Shown here in pieces: positions 1-8,554 of a stretch of DNA of 64,000 nt. Both the position numbers and the translations under genes were made by a program. This DNA is from Solirubrobacterales bacterium (GTDB taxonomy: Bacteria > Actinomycetota > Thermoleophilia > Solirubrobacterales > Solirubrobacteraceae): assembly GCA_027315115.1 (NCBI GenBank), contig DAHUYQ010000024.1, forward strand, positions 124,001-188,000. Direction: 5' to 3'. The notes under the pieces were generated by a model. That model saw only the letters and a list, made by a program, of their open reading frames with translations, was not told the origin of the DNA and searched no databases. Within the stretch, counting starts at the first letter, position 1. Each line of letters opens with the position of its first letter.

Positions 1-674
1 TGCCCAAGCTGACGATGCCGGGCGCGGTGCTGGTCGGCGACTCGGCCGGCATGGTGGACACGGTCGCACTGAAGGGCGTGCACCACTGCATCCTCTCCGG
101 CAAGCTCGCGGCTGAGGCGATCTACAAGGCGCTGGCCGCGGGTGAGAGCAGCTTCGACTCCTACCAGCAGGCGATCGAACGGTCTCAGACCGGCCGTGAG
201 CTCTACCAGGTCAGGAACACGCGCCAGCCGTTCCAGAAGGGCTTCATCAAGGGTGCGCCGCTGGTCAACCTCGCGATCGCCTCCAAGGGCAAGCTGCCCT
301 CCGGCCGGATGGAGTGGCACCGCAACGACGCCAAGCCGATGTTCATCGGCAACACCGCCAAGGGCTATCCCAAGCCGGACGGCAAGTACACCTTCGACAA
401 GCTCTCCTCGGTGTTCATCACCGGCAACGCGACCAGGGACGACGCTCCCAACCACATCCGCGTGCGTAAGAACGTGCCGCGTGAGATCGCCGAAACGTGG
501 CGGTGGATGTGCCCGGCGGGCGTGTACGAGATCCCCGAGGACGCGCCCGAGCACGGCAACGTCGACCTGATCGTCAACTACACCAACTGCGTGCAGTGCG
601 GCGCGATCACGGCCAAGGGTGGGCGTCTCACGACTCCCGAGGGTGGCGACGGCCCCCTGTACCAAATCACCTGA
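1..674 (+). CDS. Electron transfer flavoprotein-ubiquinone oxidoreductase, C-terminal part (5' end outside window)
   Basis: The frame is already open at the window edge (residues PKLTMPGAVLVGDSAG match the FAD-domain segment of ETF-QO), so the first methionine at 15 is internal. ETF-QO passes electrons from reduced ETF to the membrane quinone pool during fatty-acid and amino-acid oxidation. The last 100 residues are the FixX-like iron-sulfur domain (WMCPAGVYE, then NCVQCGAI, then TPEGGDGPLYQIT). The usual ligand pattern is one Cys in CPAG followed by C-x2-C-x2-C. Here the last Cys position is Ile, leaving three of four cysteines. The quinone-binding region lies outside the window. A hairpin repeat follows the stop. 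Family assignment is firm; cluster type is uncertain. Confidence 0.93.
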   Translation, partial: PKLTMPGAVLVGDSAGMVDTVALKGVHHCILSGKLAAEAIYKALAAGESSFDSYQQAIERSQTGRELYQVRNTRQPFQKGFIKGAPLVNLAIASKGKLPSGRMEWHRNDAKPMFIGNTAKGYPKPDGKYTFDKLSSVFITGNATRDDAPNHIRVRKNVPREIAETWRWMCPAGVYEIPEDAPEHGNVDLIVNYTNCVQCGAITAKGGRLTTPEGGDGPLYQIT

Positions 675-698
675 GGCCCATTTACCGGCGCATTCCGG

Positions 699-749
699 CG
701 TCCTCGCTCGCTCGCGTACGGTTCGTACGCCACGCTCGCTGCGTCCTTG
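699..749 (+). repeat. Intergenic hairpin repeat, copy 1 of 3 (REP-like)
   Basis: A 51-bp unit lies 24 bp after the ETF-QO stop. It opens with CGTCCTCG, contains CGCTCGCGTACG, has a perfect hairpin (GCGTACG at 714-720, loop GTT, CGTACGC at 724-730), and closes with CCACGCTCGCTGCGTCCTTG. Near-identical units occur at 27771-27821 and 32354-32400, also just after stop codons. Confidence 0.8.
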
Positions 750-877
750 GACTGCTTGGTCTATGAGCCTCAGGAAGCGTCGTGTGGCAATCGAGGCCGA
801 TGAGTTGGACACGTTCGGCGTCGGCGCGGTGACACCGGCGCAACATGTGACGTGCCGGCCGTGTTTAGCGCATTGCC

Positions 878-1552
878 ATGGATTCCGTGAGACACCGCCG
901 CTGGGGCGCCGCGCGTATCGTGCTGCCGGTCGCGTGCTGCGCGCTGGCGATCGCCGCCACCGGCCCGGGCGCGCTCGCGGATCCGGGGCAGGCGCGGGAC
1001 ATGACCGGTGGGGGTGCGCCGCTGTCGCATCCGGCCGGTGTGGCGGATGCCATTGCCGCGACGGCAGGCATGAGCCGGTCACGGGGGCTGTCCCGCGCCA
1101 CGGGGGCGCCGCGCTCCACGGGCGCGACCGACGAGCGCACGGCGGCGAGCGCGACGCTGGAAAAGTGCGTGACCTCGCCCGAGCCGTCAGAACGCTACGC
1201 GACCTTCGCCGGCCACATGATCGCGGTGCTCGGCAGCACGGGGATGGCGATGCGGATCGGGATCGAAGATCGCCTCGCGGGGGAGCGCTTCCATCTCCTG
1301 GAAAGCGTGAGCGCTCCGGGGCTCGGGGCCTGGCGCGGCGCCGAAACGGGCGTCAAGAGCTTCAAGGACCTCAAGCAGGTAACCAACCTCAGCGTGCCGG
1401 TCGACTATCGCGGCGTCGTGCGCTTTCGCTGGACCAACTCGAAGGGCATCGTGATCAAGCACGAGACGCTCCGGACTCCCGTCTGCCGCGAGGTCGCGCC
1501 CGAAGGCAATGTTGGCGGGCAGGCGCCGACCGCTAGAATGCCCTCACGATGA
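878..1552 (+). CDS. Secreted protein of unknown function
   Basis: A 224-residue protein with a signal-peptide-like N-terminus: basic residues near 5-12, then a hydrophobic stretch [15 protein letters not shown], then an Ala/Asp cleavage region near ALADPG. An unstructured Gly/Thr/Ser/Arg stretch follows to about residue 95. The C-terminal 125 residues look like one folded domain with two cysteines, near residues 100 and 207 (...[10 protein letters not shown]..., ...[10 protein letters not shown]). I do not recognise the domain, though it resembles exported proteins I associate with Solirubrobacterales. The stop overlaps the start of rpmE (ATGA), so the two may be translationally coupled, which is odd for a secreted protein and a ribosomal protein. 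No function is assigned. Confidence 0.7.
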   Translation: MDSVRHRRWGAARIVLPVACCALAIAATGPGALADPGQARDMTGGGAPLSHPAGVADAIAATAGMSRSRGLSRATGAPRSTGATDERTAASATLEKCVTSPEPSERYATFAGHMIAVLGSTGMAMRIGIEDRLAGERFHLLESVSAPGLGAWRGAETGVKSFKDLKQVTNLSVPVDYRGVVRFRWTNSKGIVIKHETLRTPVCREVAPEGNVGGQAPTARMPSR

Positions 1553-1791
1553 AGTCTTCGATACACCCCAACTACGTAGAGGCGCACGTGCGTTGCACTT
1601 GCGGCAACGAGTTCACGACTCGTGCGACCAAGCCGGACCTGCACGTCGAGGTCTGCTCCAACTGCCACCCGTTCTACACCGGGCGCCAGAAGCTGATCGA
1701 CACCGGTGGACGTGTCGAGCGCTTCCAGAGGCGCGTGGCGAAGGGTCGCCTGCGCCAAGCGCAGGGCGCCGCCCAGCAGACCGCCAGCTAG
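1549..1791 (+). CDS. rpmE: 50S ribosomal protein L31
   Basis: An 80-residue L31 of the zinc-binding (C+) type: MKSSIHPNY at the start, ligand cysteines at 16, 18, 36 and 39 (CTC and CSNC), and the [17 protein letters not shown] signature. It sits on the large subunit at the inter-subunit bridge. The start ATG overlaps the stop of the upstream secreted protein. Four bases separate its stop from the next gene. The C-terminal tail ([14 protein letters not shown]) is a short extension. Zinc-type L31 is replaced under zinc starvation by a Cys-less paralogue in many bacteria; none is visible here. Confidence 0.97.
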   Translation: MKSSIHPNYVEAHVRCTCGNEFTTRATKPDLHVEVCSNCHPFYTGRQKLIDTGGRVERFQRRVAKGRLRQAQGAAQQTAS

Positions 1792-1795
1792 AGCG

Positions 1796-2914
1796 ATGGC
1801 CTCCCGTCTCGTCGCCGCATCGCAGCGCGAGACCGAGGCGGCAGCCTCAGAGATCGACGGGCTGCTCACAGCCTCGCGGGACGCGCCCGTGGGCGGTCAG
1901 GCCGTGCTCGAGGGAGTGATGATGCGCGGCATCTCCAACTGGGCGGTCGCCGTGCGCAAGCCGGTCTCGCAGGCGCCGACCACCGACCCCGCGGCGCAGC
2001 CCGTCGACCCCGCGGCGCAGACCGACTCGCAGGCCGCCGGCGCGGGCGAGGGTGGCGCGCAGAGCGGAATCGGAGACATCGAGGTCACCTGCTTCCCGCT
2101 CGAATCGGCGCTTGCTCGCCACCGTTGGCTGCGGCTGCCGATCATCAGGGGCGTCGTCGCGCTGGGCGGCTCGCTGACGATCGGCTTCAAGGCGCTTGGG
2201 ATCGCCGCCAACGCGCAGTTGCCGCAGGAGGAGGGGGAGACCCAGGAGACGCCGCAGGAGATCCCGGGCGCCGTCTGGTTCGGCACGATCGTTGTGGCGC
2301 TCGCGTTCGCGGTCGGCGTGTTCTTCCTGCTGCCGCTCGGCCTGACGAGCCTCGTCAAGAGCCAGCTTCACTCCTCCGTGCTCTTCTGGGTCGTGGAGGG
2401 CGTGCTGCGCACCGCGATCTTCCTCGGCTATCTGCTGCTGCTGACGCGCATCAAAGACCTGCGCAGAGTCTTCGAGTACCACGGAGCCGAGCACAAGACG
2501 ATCTCCTGCTTCGAGGCGGGCCTCCCGCTCACGCCGATCAACGCGCAGCGCTTCTCGCGCCTGCACCCGCGCTGCGGCACGAGCTTCCTGCTGGTCGTGA
2601 TGGTCGTCTCGATCTTCCTCTTCGGCGCGATCGGCATGCACGCCTGGTACTGGCTGATCCTGATTCGTGTGCTCGGCGTGCCGCTGATCGCCGGCATCTC
2701 CTTCGAGCTGATCAAGTTCGCGGGCCGCAACCGCCGTCGTGGCTGGGTGCGCGCGATGATGTGGCCAGGTCTGAAGCTGCAGCTTCTGACCACTCGCGAG
2801 CCCGATCTCAGCCAGCTTGCCGTCGCGATCGCGGCGCTGCAGGCGATCCTGGAGCGCGAGGACTTCGAGGGACTGACCGCCGAGGACCTCGTCGGCGTCG
2901 AGGTCGTGGCCTAA
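1796..2914 (+). CDS. DUF1385 (YqhQ-type) membrane protein
   Basis: A 372-residue member of the DUF1385/YqhQ family, named in databases as a possible metal-dependent enzyme but without a proven function. The start ATG at 1796 is chosen because upstream codons lie inside rpmE. Features are VGGQAVLEGVMMRG near residue 38, an Ala/Gln-rich spacer (residues 60-90), paired hydrophobic segments around 155-185 and 195-220, the signature FEYHGAEHKTI near 225, HPRCGTSF near 255, and two more membrane segments near 262-305. Its place between rpmE and prfA is a recurring gene order in actinobacteria and Firmicutes. The His/Glu motif could bind metal, but this is not shown. Confidence 0.9.
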   Translation: MASRLVAASQRETEAAASEIDGLLTASRDAPVGGQAVLEGVMMRGISNWAVAVRKPVSQAPTTDPAAQPVDPAAQTDSQAAGAGEGGAQSGIGDIEVTCFPLESALARHRWLRLPIIRGVVALGGSLTIGFKALGIAANAQLPQEEGETQETPQEIPGAVWFGTIVVALAFAVGVFFLLPLGLTSLVKSQLHSSVLFWVVEGVLRTAIFLGYLLLLTRIKDLRRVFEYHGAEHKTISCFEAGLPLTPINAQRFSRLHPRCGTSFLLVVMVVSIFLFGAIGMHAWYWLILIRVLGVPLIAGISFELIKFAGRNRRRGWVRAMMWPGLKLQLLTTREPDLSQLAVAIAALQAILEREDFEGLTAEDLVGVEVVA

Positions 2915-2999
2915 CGCGCCGCGCGCCTGCGTGTCGCCGCCGGCCACGGCTCGAACGCGGGCCGCTGGACCGTTGGCCGCCTGCCTTAAGCTGGGGACG

Positions 3000-4049
3000 A
3001 TGATCGAAGACCTCGTTGCCCAGATAGAGACCCGCTTCGCCGAGCTTGCGGCGCAGATGAGCGATCCGGAGGTGATCGCCGACCGTGACCGCTACACGGA
3101 TGTCGCGCGCGCCTACCGGCAGCTCGAGCCCGCGGCGCAGCTCGCGGTCGAGTGGCGGCGCGCCTGCGATGACGCCGCGGGCGCCGAGGAGATCATCGCC
3201 GAGAGCGGAGAGGACGCCGAGATGCGCGAGCTGATGCGATCGGCGCGCGAGCGGATCGAGGAGCTCGAAGAGGAGATCCGTCTGGCGATGCTCGAGCGGG
3301 ACCCCAACGACTCCAAGAACGTGATCGTCGAAGTCCAGGGCGGGGCCGGTGGCGACGAGGCGGGGATCTGGGCCGGCGACGTCTATCGGATGCTGACCAG
3401 GTATGCCGAACGGCGCGGCTTCTCCACCGAGCCGATCGAGATCGGGGAGGGTAAGTACACGCTGGCGATAAAGGGGGACGGCGCCTATTCCGTCTTCAAG
3501 TTCGAGGGTGGCACCCACCGCGTCCAGCGCGTGCCCGTCACCGAGTCGCAGGGCAGGATCCACACCTCCACCGCCACGGTCGCGGTACTGCCGGAGGCCG
3601 AGGACGTCGACGTGCAGATCGACTCCCAGGACCTGCAGATCGACGTCTACCGCTCCTCCGGGCCCGGCGGGCAGTCGGTCAACACGACCGACTCGGCGGT
3701 GCGTATCACCCACAAGCCGTCGGGGATCGTCGTCTCGATGCAGGACGAGAAGTCCCAGTTGCAGAACCGCGAGAAGGCGATGCGCGTGCTGCGCGCGCGG
3801 CTCTACGAGCGCGCTCTGGCCGAGCAGCAGGCCGAGCTTGCGGCCGACCGGCGCTCACAGGTGGGCACGGGGGACAGGGCGGAGAAGATCAGGACCTACA
3901 ACTACGGCGAGCGCCGCGTCACCGACCACCGCATCAAGCTCACCACCTACAACCTCGACCAGGTGCTGGCCGGTGAGCTGGACGAGTTCACCGACGCCCT
4001 GACCGCGGACGAGCGGCGCCGGCGCCTTGCGGCGCAGGCCGCGGCGTGA
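3000..4049 (+). CDS. prfA: Peptide chain release factor 1
   Basis: RF1 (349 aa) reads UAA and UAG stop codons. The class-defining tripeptide lies in HRVQRVPVTESQGR (PxT form, here PVT), distinct from the SPF of prfB further on. The catalytic GGQ is in RSSGPGGQSVNTTDSAVRITH-type context near residue 225, and the N-terminal domain is helical. The start ATG at 3000 gives the normal MIEDLVAQIETRF beginning; longer readings upstream lack family similarity. The stop overlaps the GTG start of prmC, whose product methylates the Gln of this GGQ motif. Confidence 0.97.
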   Translation: MIEDLVAQIETRFAELAAQMSDPEVIADRDRYTDVARAYRQLEPAAQLAVEWRRACDDAAGAEEIIAESGEDAEMRELMRSARERIEELEEEIRLAMLERDPNDSKNVIVEVQGGAGGDEAGIWAGDVYRMLTRYAERRGFSTEPIEIGEGKYTLAIKGDGAYSVFKFEGGTHRVQRVPVTESQGRIHTSTATVAVLPEAEDVDVQIDSQDLQIDVYRSSGPGGQSVNTTDSAVRITHKPSGIVVSMQDEKSQLQNREKAMRVLRARLYERALAEQQAELAADRRSQVGTGDRAEKIRTYNYGERRVTDHRIKLTTYNLDQVLAGELDEFTDALTADERRRRLAAQAAA

Positions 4050-4888
4050 GCGTCCGCACCGGCACCCCGGTGCGCGAGGCGCTGGAGGGCGCGATCTTCG
4101 CGATCGCGGCCGCGGGCTGCCAGACGCCGCGCCTGGACGCGGAACTGCTGCTTGCCCACGCACTCGGCGTGAGCAGGGAGCGGCTCTTCCTGGACGCCGA
4201 CCTGGAGGTCGAAGGCGGGGCCGTCCATCTGCTGCGCGAGGCGGTGCGCCGTCGGGCCATCGAAAGGGAGCCGGTTGCCTACATCACCGGCAGCAAGGGC
4301 TTCCGGCGCCTGGATCTGGCGGTCGACGCGCGCGTGCTGATCCCGCGCCCGGAGACCGAGCTGCTCGTCGAAGCCGCGCTGTCCCTGCCACGGGGCGCCC
4401 GCGTCCTGGACCTCGGCACCGGCAGCGGCGCGGTCGCGCTGGCTCTCGCCGACGAGCGGCCAGACCTCACGGTGTGGGCCAGCGACCTGAGCGAAGAGGC
4501 GCTCACGGTCGCCCTCGCCAACGGGCAACGGCTCGGCCTCTCCGTGCGCTGGCTGCACAGCGACCTGCTGGAGGACGTGCCTGACGAGATCGACGCGCTG
4601 GTCTCAAACCCGCCATATGTGGCGAGATCCCAGACCGCCGAGCTCGCCCCGGAGATCCTCAGGCACGAGCCCGAGCAGGCGCTCTTCGCAGGAGCGGACG
4701 GTCTGGCGACCATCGCTGCGCTGCTGGCGCAGGTCGCCGGCAGGAGCCGCCTGCGCTTCGTCGCGCTGGAGATCGGGGCGGGGCAGGCCGATGCGGTCGA
4801 GCGGCTCATGCGGGAGGCAGGCTTCGCGCGCGTGGAGCGACTCATGGACCTGGCAGGCATCGAGCGCGTGATGGTCGCTCAGCGGTGA
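4046..4888 (+). CDS. prmC: Release factor glutamine methyltransferase PrmC (HemK)
   Basis: A SAM-dependent enzyme that N5-methylates the GGQ glutamine of release factors; 280 residues. The N-terminal helical substrate domain covers residues 1-85. The methyltransferase core follows, with the SAM-binding glycine loop LDLGTGSGAVALALA near 118-132, acidic motif ASDLSEEAL, and the catalytic NPPY motif (LVSNPPYVARS) near 188. The GTG start overlaps the prfA stop in a GTGA, and its own stop overlaps the GTG start of tsaC, so three genes are translationally coupled. Confidence 0.96.
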   Translation: MSVRTGTPVREALEGAIFAIAAAGCQTPRLDAELLLAHALGVSRERLFLDADLEVEGGAVHLLREAVRRRAIEREPVAYITGSKGFRRLDLAVDARVLIPRPETELLVEAALSLPRGARVLDLGTGSGAVALALADERPDLTVWASDLSEEALTVALANGQRLGLSVRWLHSDLLEDVPDEIDALVSNPPYVARSQTAELAPEILRHEPEQALFAGADGLATIAALLAQVAGRSRLRFVALEIGAGQADAVERLMREAGFARVERLMDLAGIERVMVAQR

Positions 4889-5589
4889 GCGGCGCCTCGG
4901 GGGCGGGCGGGCCGCTCGACAGCGCGGACGCAGGCGGATCGCTCGACAGCGCGGACGCGGCGGCGCTGCAGGAGTGCCTCGCGAGCGGCGGCGTGGCGGT
5001 CTTTCCCGCAGACACCGTCTACGGGCTGGCCTGCGATCCCCGCAGCCGGAGCGCCTTTGCGCGCATGTACGAGATGAAGGGACGTCCGGCGGCCAAGCCC
5101 GCCGCGGTCATGTGGCTCTCGCTGAGGGCGGCCGCCGACGATCTCGCCCGGTTGCCGCAGCGCACGCGGCAGGCTGCACAGGCGTTGCTCCCGGGACCGG
5201 TCACGCTGCTGCTGCCAAACCCCCAGCGCCGGTATCCGCTGGCCTGCGAACCGGACGGCGATGGCTCCGGGCCGCCGGCTCCGCTGGGGCTGCGAGTGCC
5301 GGCATGGCCGCCGCGACTGGCGGCGCTGGAGCTCGTGGAGGCGCCCGCGCTGCAGTCCAGCGCCAACCTCTCGGGGCAGGCGCCGGCGCGACGACTGAGC
5401 GATGTTCCCCGGCAGATCAGGGACGCCGCCGATCTCGTGATCGACGGAGGCGATCTGCCGGGGCTGGCTTCGACGGTGATCGACCTGCAGCACTTCGAGG
5501 CCGACGGCAGGCTCGCGATCGTGCGCGAGGGCGCTCTGAGCGAGGCACAGGTGCGTGCCGCGCTTACAGCCGTCACGTCACGCTGCTAG
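4885..5589 (+). CDS. tsaC: L-threonylcarbamoyladenylate synthase (TsaC/YrdC/Sua5 family)
   Basis: A 234-residue protein that makes threonylcarbamoyl-AMP from threonine, bicarbonate and ATP for the t6A37 modification of ANN-decoding tRNAs. The YrdC fold is recognised by FPADTVYGLACDP near residue 50, EMKGRPAAKPAAVM near 72, LPGPVTLLLP near 107, SSANLSGQAP near 158 and LASTVIDL near 194. It is the short TsaC form without the Sua5 C-terminal domain. The first 30 residues contain a repeated LDSADAG/A element and are probably disordered. Start is a GTG overlapping the prmC stop. Confidence 0.94.
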   Translation: MSGASGAGGPLDSADAGGSLDSADAAALQECLASGGVAVFPADTVYGLACDPRSRSAFARMYEMKGRPAAKPAAVMWLSLRAAADDLARLPQRTRQAAQALLPGPVTLLLPNPQRRYPLACEPDGDGSGPPAPLGLRVPAWPPRLAALELVEAPALQSSANLSGQAPARRLSDVPRQIRDAADLVIDGGDLPGLASTVIDLQHFEADGRLAIVREGALSEAQVRAALTAVTSRC

Positions 5590-5597
5590 CCTCAAGG

Positions 5598-5670
5598 CAC
5601 GTCGCAACTGGCGCTTGGGTGGAATCGACCACCGGGGAGCGACGGACGGGACCTGCCGCGCGCCTGGGCA
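5598..5670 (+). promoter_or_regulatory. ZTP riboswitch (pfl motif) upstream of glyA
   Basis: The 5' part has the conserved GTCGCAACTGGCG (5601-5613). A stem GGTGG/CCACC (5618-5622 with 5629-5633) follows, then CGGGGAGCGAC, and CGTCGC (5600-5605) pairs with GCGACG (5639-5644). The 3' part has the diagnostic GCGCCTGGGCA (5660-5670). These are the conserved elements of the pfl RNA, which senses the purine intermediates ZMP/ZTP that rise when 10-formyl-THF is short. It commonly precedes glyA, as here. The glyA Shine-Dalgarno lies 20 nt downstream. I cannot tell whether control is by termination or by ribosome-site masking. Confidence 0.9.
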
Positions 5671-5702
5671 CCAGATAGTTGTCCCTGCCGGAGGAGAACG
5701 TC

Positions 5703-7091
5703 TTGTCCCAGATGCCATCTGACTACTTCAACCGCCCGCTCGAGGAGGTCGACCCCGAGGTCGCGGAGGCAGTCTCGCGCGAGCTCACGCGCCAGCGCGA
5801 CACCCTGGAGATGATCGCCTCGGAGAACTTCGTGCCGCGGGCGATCCTCGAATGCCAGGGCTCCGTGCTCACCAACAAGTACGCCGAGGGCTACCCGGGA
5901 CGCCGCTACTACGGTGGCTGCGAGTGGGTCGACGTCACCGAGCAGCTCGCGATCGACAGAGCCAAGGCGCTCTTCGGCGCCCAGCACGCCAACGTCCAGC
6001 CACACTCCGGCGCGCAGGCCAACACGGCGGTCTACCACGCGCTGCTGGAGCCCGGCGAGACGATCATGGGCCTCTCCCTCGCCCACGGCGGGCATCTCAC
6101 GCACGGCATGAAGATCAATGTGTCGGGGCGGTTGTACGACATCGCCGCCTACGAGGTCGACCCGCACACCAGCCTGATCGACATGGACGAGGTGGCTCGC
6201 ATCGCCCGCGAGCGGCGCCCGAAGCTGCTGCTCGCCGGCTGGTCCGCCTACCCGCGCCAGCTCGACTTCGCCGCGTTCAGGCAGATAGCCGACGAGGTCG
6301 GCGCCCTGCTGATGGTCGACATGGCGCACTTCGCGGGCCTGGTCGCGGCCGGCCTGCACCCGAGCCCCGTCCCGTATGCCGACGTGGTGACCACGACCAC
6401 CCACAAGACGATCGGCGGGCCGCGCGCGGGCATGATCCTCTGTCGTGAGGAGCACGCCAAGAAGATCGACTCAGCCGTCTTCCCCGGGCAGCAGGGAGGC
6501 CCGCTCCAGCACGTGATCGCAGCCAAGGCCGTGGCCATGCGGATCGCCGCCAGCGAGTCCTTCCGCGAGCGTCAGCGGCGCACCGTGGAGGGCGCGCGCG
6601 CACTGGCGGAGGTGCTGGTGGCCGAATCGGAGCCTGAGACCCAGGGCGTCGCGAATCCGGCGGCCGCGCCGGGCGTGGCACAGCTTCCGGGCGTCGCGGC
6701 CGGCCTCGGTCAGCAGCAGGCGGTCAGCCCCGGCGTCAAGGTGCTCACAGGTGGGACCGACGTGCACCTGGTGCTGGTCGATCTGCGCGACGTGCGCCCG
6801 GAGCTCACCGGCAGGCAGGCCGAGGACAGGCTGCACGGCATCGGCATCACGGTCAACCGCAACGCGGTGCCCTTCGACCCGCGGCCGCCGATGCAAGCAT
6901 CGGGCCTGCGCATCGGCACCGCGGCGCTGGCCACCCGCGGGCTGCAGCGCGAGGACTTCGTGGAGATCGGCGAGATCATCGCCGACGCGCTCAGCGACGA
7001 GTTCGAGCAGCTCGCTCCCGAGCTGAGCGCGCGCGTGAAGGCTCTCGTAGAGCGCTACCCGCTCTACGAGAGCCTCGCCGCAGCCGTATAG
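5703..7091 (+). CDS. glyA: Serine hydroxymethyltransferase
   Basis: PLP enzyme interconverting serine and glycine while making 5,10-methylene-THF. A strong GGAGGAG (5690-5696) sits 6 nt before a TTG at 5703, so that start is preferred over TTG 5679 and ATG 5712; the product is 462 aa. Visible motifs are [34 protein letters not shown], and the PLP-lysine region [16 protein letters not shown] near residue 230 (most homologues have LRGPRGG). Unusual is a 35-40 residue Ala/Pro/Gly/Gln-rich insertion near residues 306-345, between ALAEVL and [16 protein letters not shown]. Expression is probably under the ZTP riboswitch just upstream. Confidence 0.96.
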   Translation: MSQMPSDYFNRPLEEVDPEVAEAVSRELTRQRDTLEMIASENFVPRAILECQGSVLTNKYAEGYPGRRYYGGCEWVDVTEQLAIDRAKALFGAQHANVQPHSGAQANTAVYHALLEPGETIMGLSLAHGGHLTHGMKINVSGRLYDIAAYEVDPHTSLIDMDEVARIARERRPKLLLAGWSAYPRQLDFAAFRQIADEVGALLMVDMAHFAGLVAAGLHPSPVPYADVVTTTTHKTIGGPRAGMILCREEHAKKIDSAVFPGQQGGPLQHVIAAKAVAMRIAASESFRERQRRTVEGARALAEVLVAESEPETQGVANPAAAPGVAQLPGVAAGLGQQQAVSPGVKVLTGGTDVHLVLVDLRDVRPELTGRQAEDRLHGIGITVNRNAVPFDPRPPMQASGLRIGTAALATRGLQREDFVEIGEIIADALSDEFEQLAPELSARVKALVERYPLYESLAAAV

Positions 7092-7150
7092 CCTCCGCCC
7101 GGGGCCGAGCCTGCGCGGGGCCGGGGTCCGAGCCTCCGACGCAGCCGTCT

Positions 7151-7171
7151 GAGCCTCCGATCCCGAGGCTC
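7151..7171 (+). other. Perfect hairpin between glyA and the next gene
   Basis: GAGCCTC (7151-7157), loop CGATCCC, GAGGCTC (7165-7171): a 7-bp perfect stem 59 nt after the glyA stop. There is no T-run, so it is not a canonical intrinsic terminator. The decamer GAGCCTCCGA also occurs just upstream at about 7131-7140. Confidence 0.5.
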
Positions 7172-7191
7172 TGCGATGCTGTTGGCAGCCG

Positions 7192-8511
7192 ATGCGCCAA
7201 CCGACTGAGCTAGAAGCGCTTTACGCCTTCCTAGCAGCGGCGGCGGTGGCCGCGCTGCTGACGCCGATCACCATGCGACTCGCGCGGATCGTCGGCGCGA
7301 TCGATCGCCCGCGCGAGCGCGGCCTCTCTCAACGCGCCACGCCGCTGCTCGGGGGCCTTGCGATCTTCGCGGGCGTGCTGGTCGCCGGGTTGATCTGGCT
7401 GCCTGCCGGGTACCAGGAAAGCTTCGAGCTCTGGCACGGCGTGCTGATCGCGGCGGCCCTGATCACGTTCGTGGGCGCGATCGACGATCGCGTCGAATTG
7501 CCCCCGTGGGTCAAGCTTGCCGGGCAGATCGCGGCGGGAGCGATCGTCGTCCACTACGGGGTCGTGATCCACTTCCTGACGATCCCGTTCCTGGGGCGGC
7601 TGAACTTCCCCAACGCCGGCGGGCCGATCACCGTCGTGGGGCTCGTGGCGCTGATGAACGTCGTGAACTTCTCAGATGGCGTAGACGGCCTGGCGGCGGG
7701 CGTCTGCGCGATCGTCGCAAGCGCGTTCGCGGTGATCGCCTTCGACCTGCACAGGGCGGCGCCGGGGGTGCTGGCGGCGCTCACGGCCGGCGCGGCGCTC
7801 GGCTTCCTGATCCACAACTTCCCGCCGGCCTCGAGCTTCATGGGCGACTGCGGCTCCAACCTGCTCGGGCTGCTGATGGGCTGCGTGATGGTGGAGGGCG
7901 CGATCAAGACCACCGCGGTGGTCTCCTTCGTGGCGCCGCTGATCCTGCTTGCGGTGCCGTTCCTGGACACCACCTTCGTGGTCCTCAAGCGCCTGAAGTA
8001 CCGGCGCCCGATCTACGCGCCCGACAGCGAGCACTTCCACCATCGAATGGCGAGGATCGGCTTCTCCAGCAGACGCACCATCGCCTACCTCTACGGCTGG
8101 ACGCTGATGCTCGCCGGGCTGGCGCTCGCGCTGCGCTTCGTGCCCTACAGCGATCACCACGGTCACTACCGGGTCGGCTGGCTGGTGGTGATGGTCCTGA
8201 TCGGCGCGATCGTGGTCGCGGCGAGCGCCTATCTCGTCTACGTGCTGGAGATCCTGAAGTTCCGCCGCGTCGCCACAGCGCGCCTGCGCCTGCTGCGGCC
8301 ATACGCCTCCGCGGACGAGATCGAGCGCACGGTGATCGAGGACTTCGAGACCGGAGAAATGAACGTCGTCTCCTTCGCCCCCGACCAGCAGCCCGCGGAG
8401 CAGGCCACGCCACCGGGCCGGGGCGATCAGGCTCCCCGCTCGGCGTCCTCGGGCTCCGAGCCGCCACACCCGGCGCCGCCATCGGGCTCCATCCCCGAGA
8501 TCGGGCGCTGA
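7192..8511 (+). CDS. Polyprenyl-phosphate N-acetylhexosamine/hexose-1-phosphate transferase (WecA/TagO/MraY family)
   Basis: A 439-residue integral membrane enzyme that loads a sugar phosphate from a UDP-sugar onto undecaprenyl or decaprenyl phosphate, the first step of a surface glycan. Diagnostic motifs in order: RGLSQRATPLLGG near residue 43, FVGAIDDRVELP (DD motif) near 90, NVVNFSDGVDGLAAGV near 152, FMGDCGSNLLGLLMG near 210 and the HxHH loop EHFHHRM near 280. About ten to eleven hydrophobic helices are visible. The C-terminal 100 residues are a soluble, Pro/Ser-rich cytoplasmic tail. Position upstream of the atp operon matches the rfe/wecA gene of other actinobacteria. Confidence 0.93.
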   Translation: MRQPTELEALYAFLAAAAVAALLTPITMRLARIVGAIDRPRERGLSQRATPLLGGLAIFAGVLVAGLIWLPAGYQESFELWHGVLIAAALITFVGAIDDRVELPPWVKLAGQIAAGAIVVHYGVVIHFLTIPFLGRLNFPNAGGPITVVGLVALMNVVNFSDGVDGLAAGVCAIVASAFAVIAFDLHRAAPGVLAALTAGAALGFLIHNFPPASSFMGDCGSNLLGLLMGCVMVEGAIKTTAVVSFVAPLILLAVPFLDTTFVVLKRLKYRRPIYAPDSEHFHHRMARIGFSSRRTIAYLYGWTLMLAGLALALRFVPYSDHHGHYRVGWLVVMVLIGAIVVAASAYLVYVLEILKFRRVATARLRLLRPYASADEIERTVIEDFETGEMNVVSFAPDQQPAEQATPPGRGDQAPRSASSGSEPPHPAPPSGSIPEIGR

Positions 8512-8554
8512 GCCGCGCTCAGAGGCAGGGTCATCGCCGAGGCCGCGATCTCCG

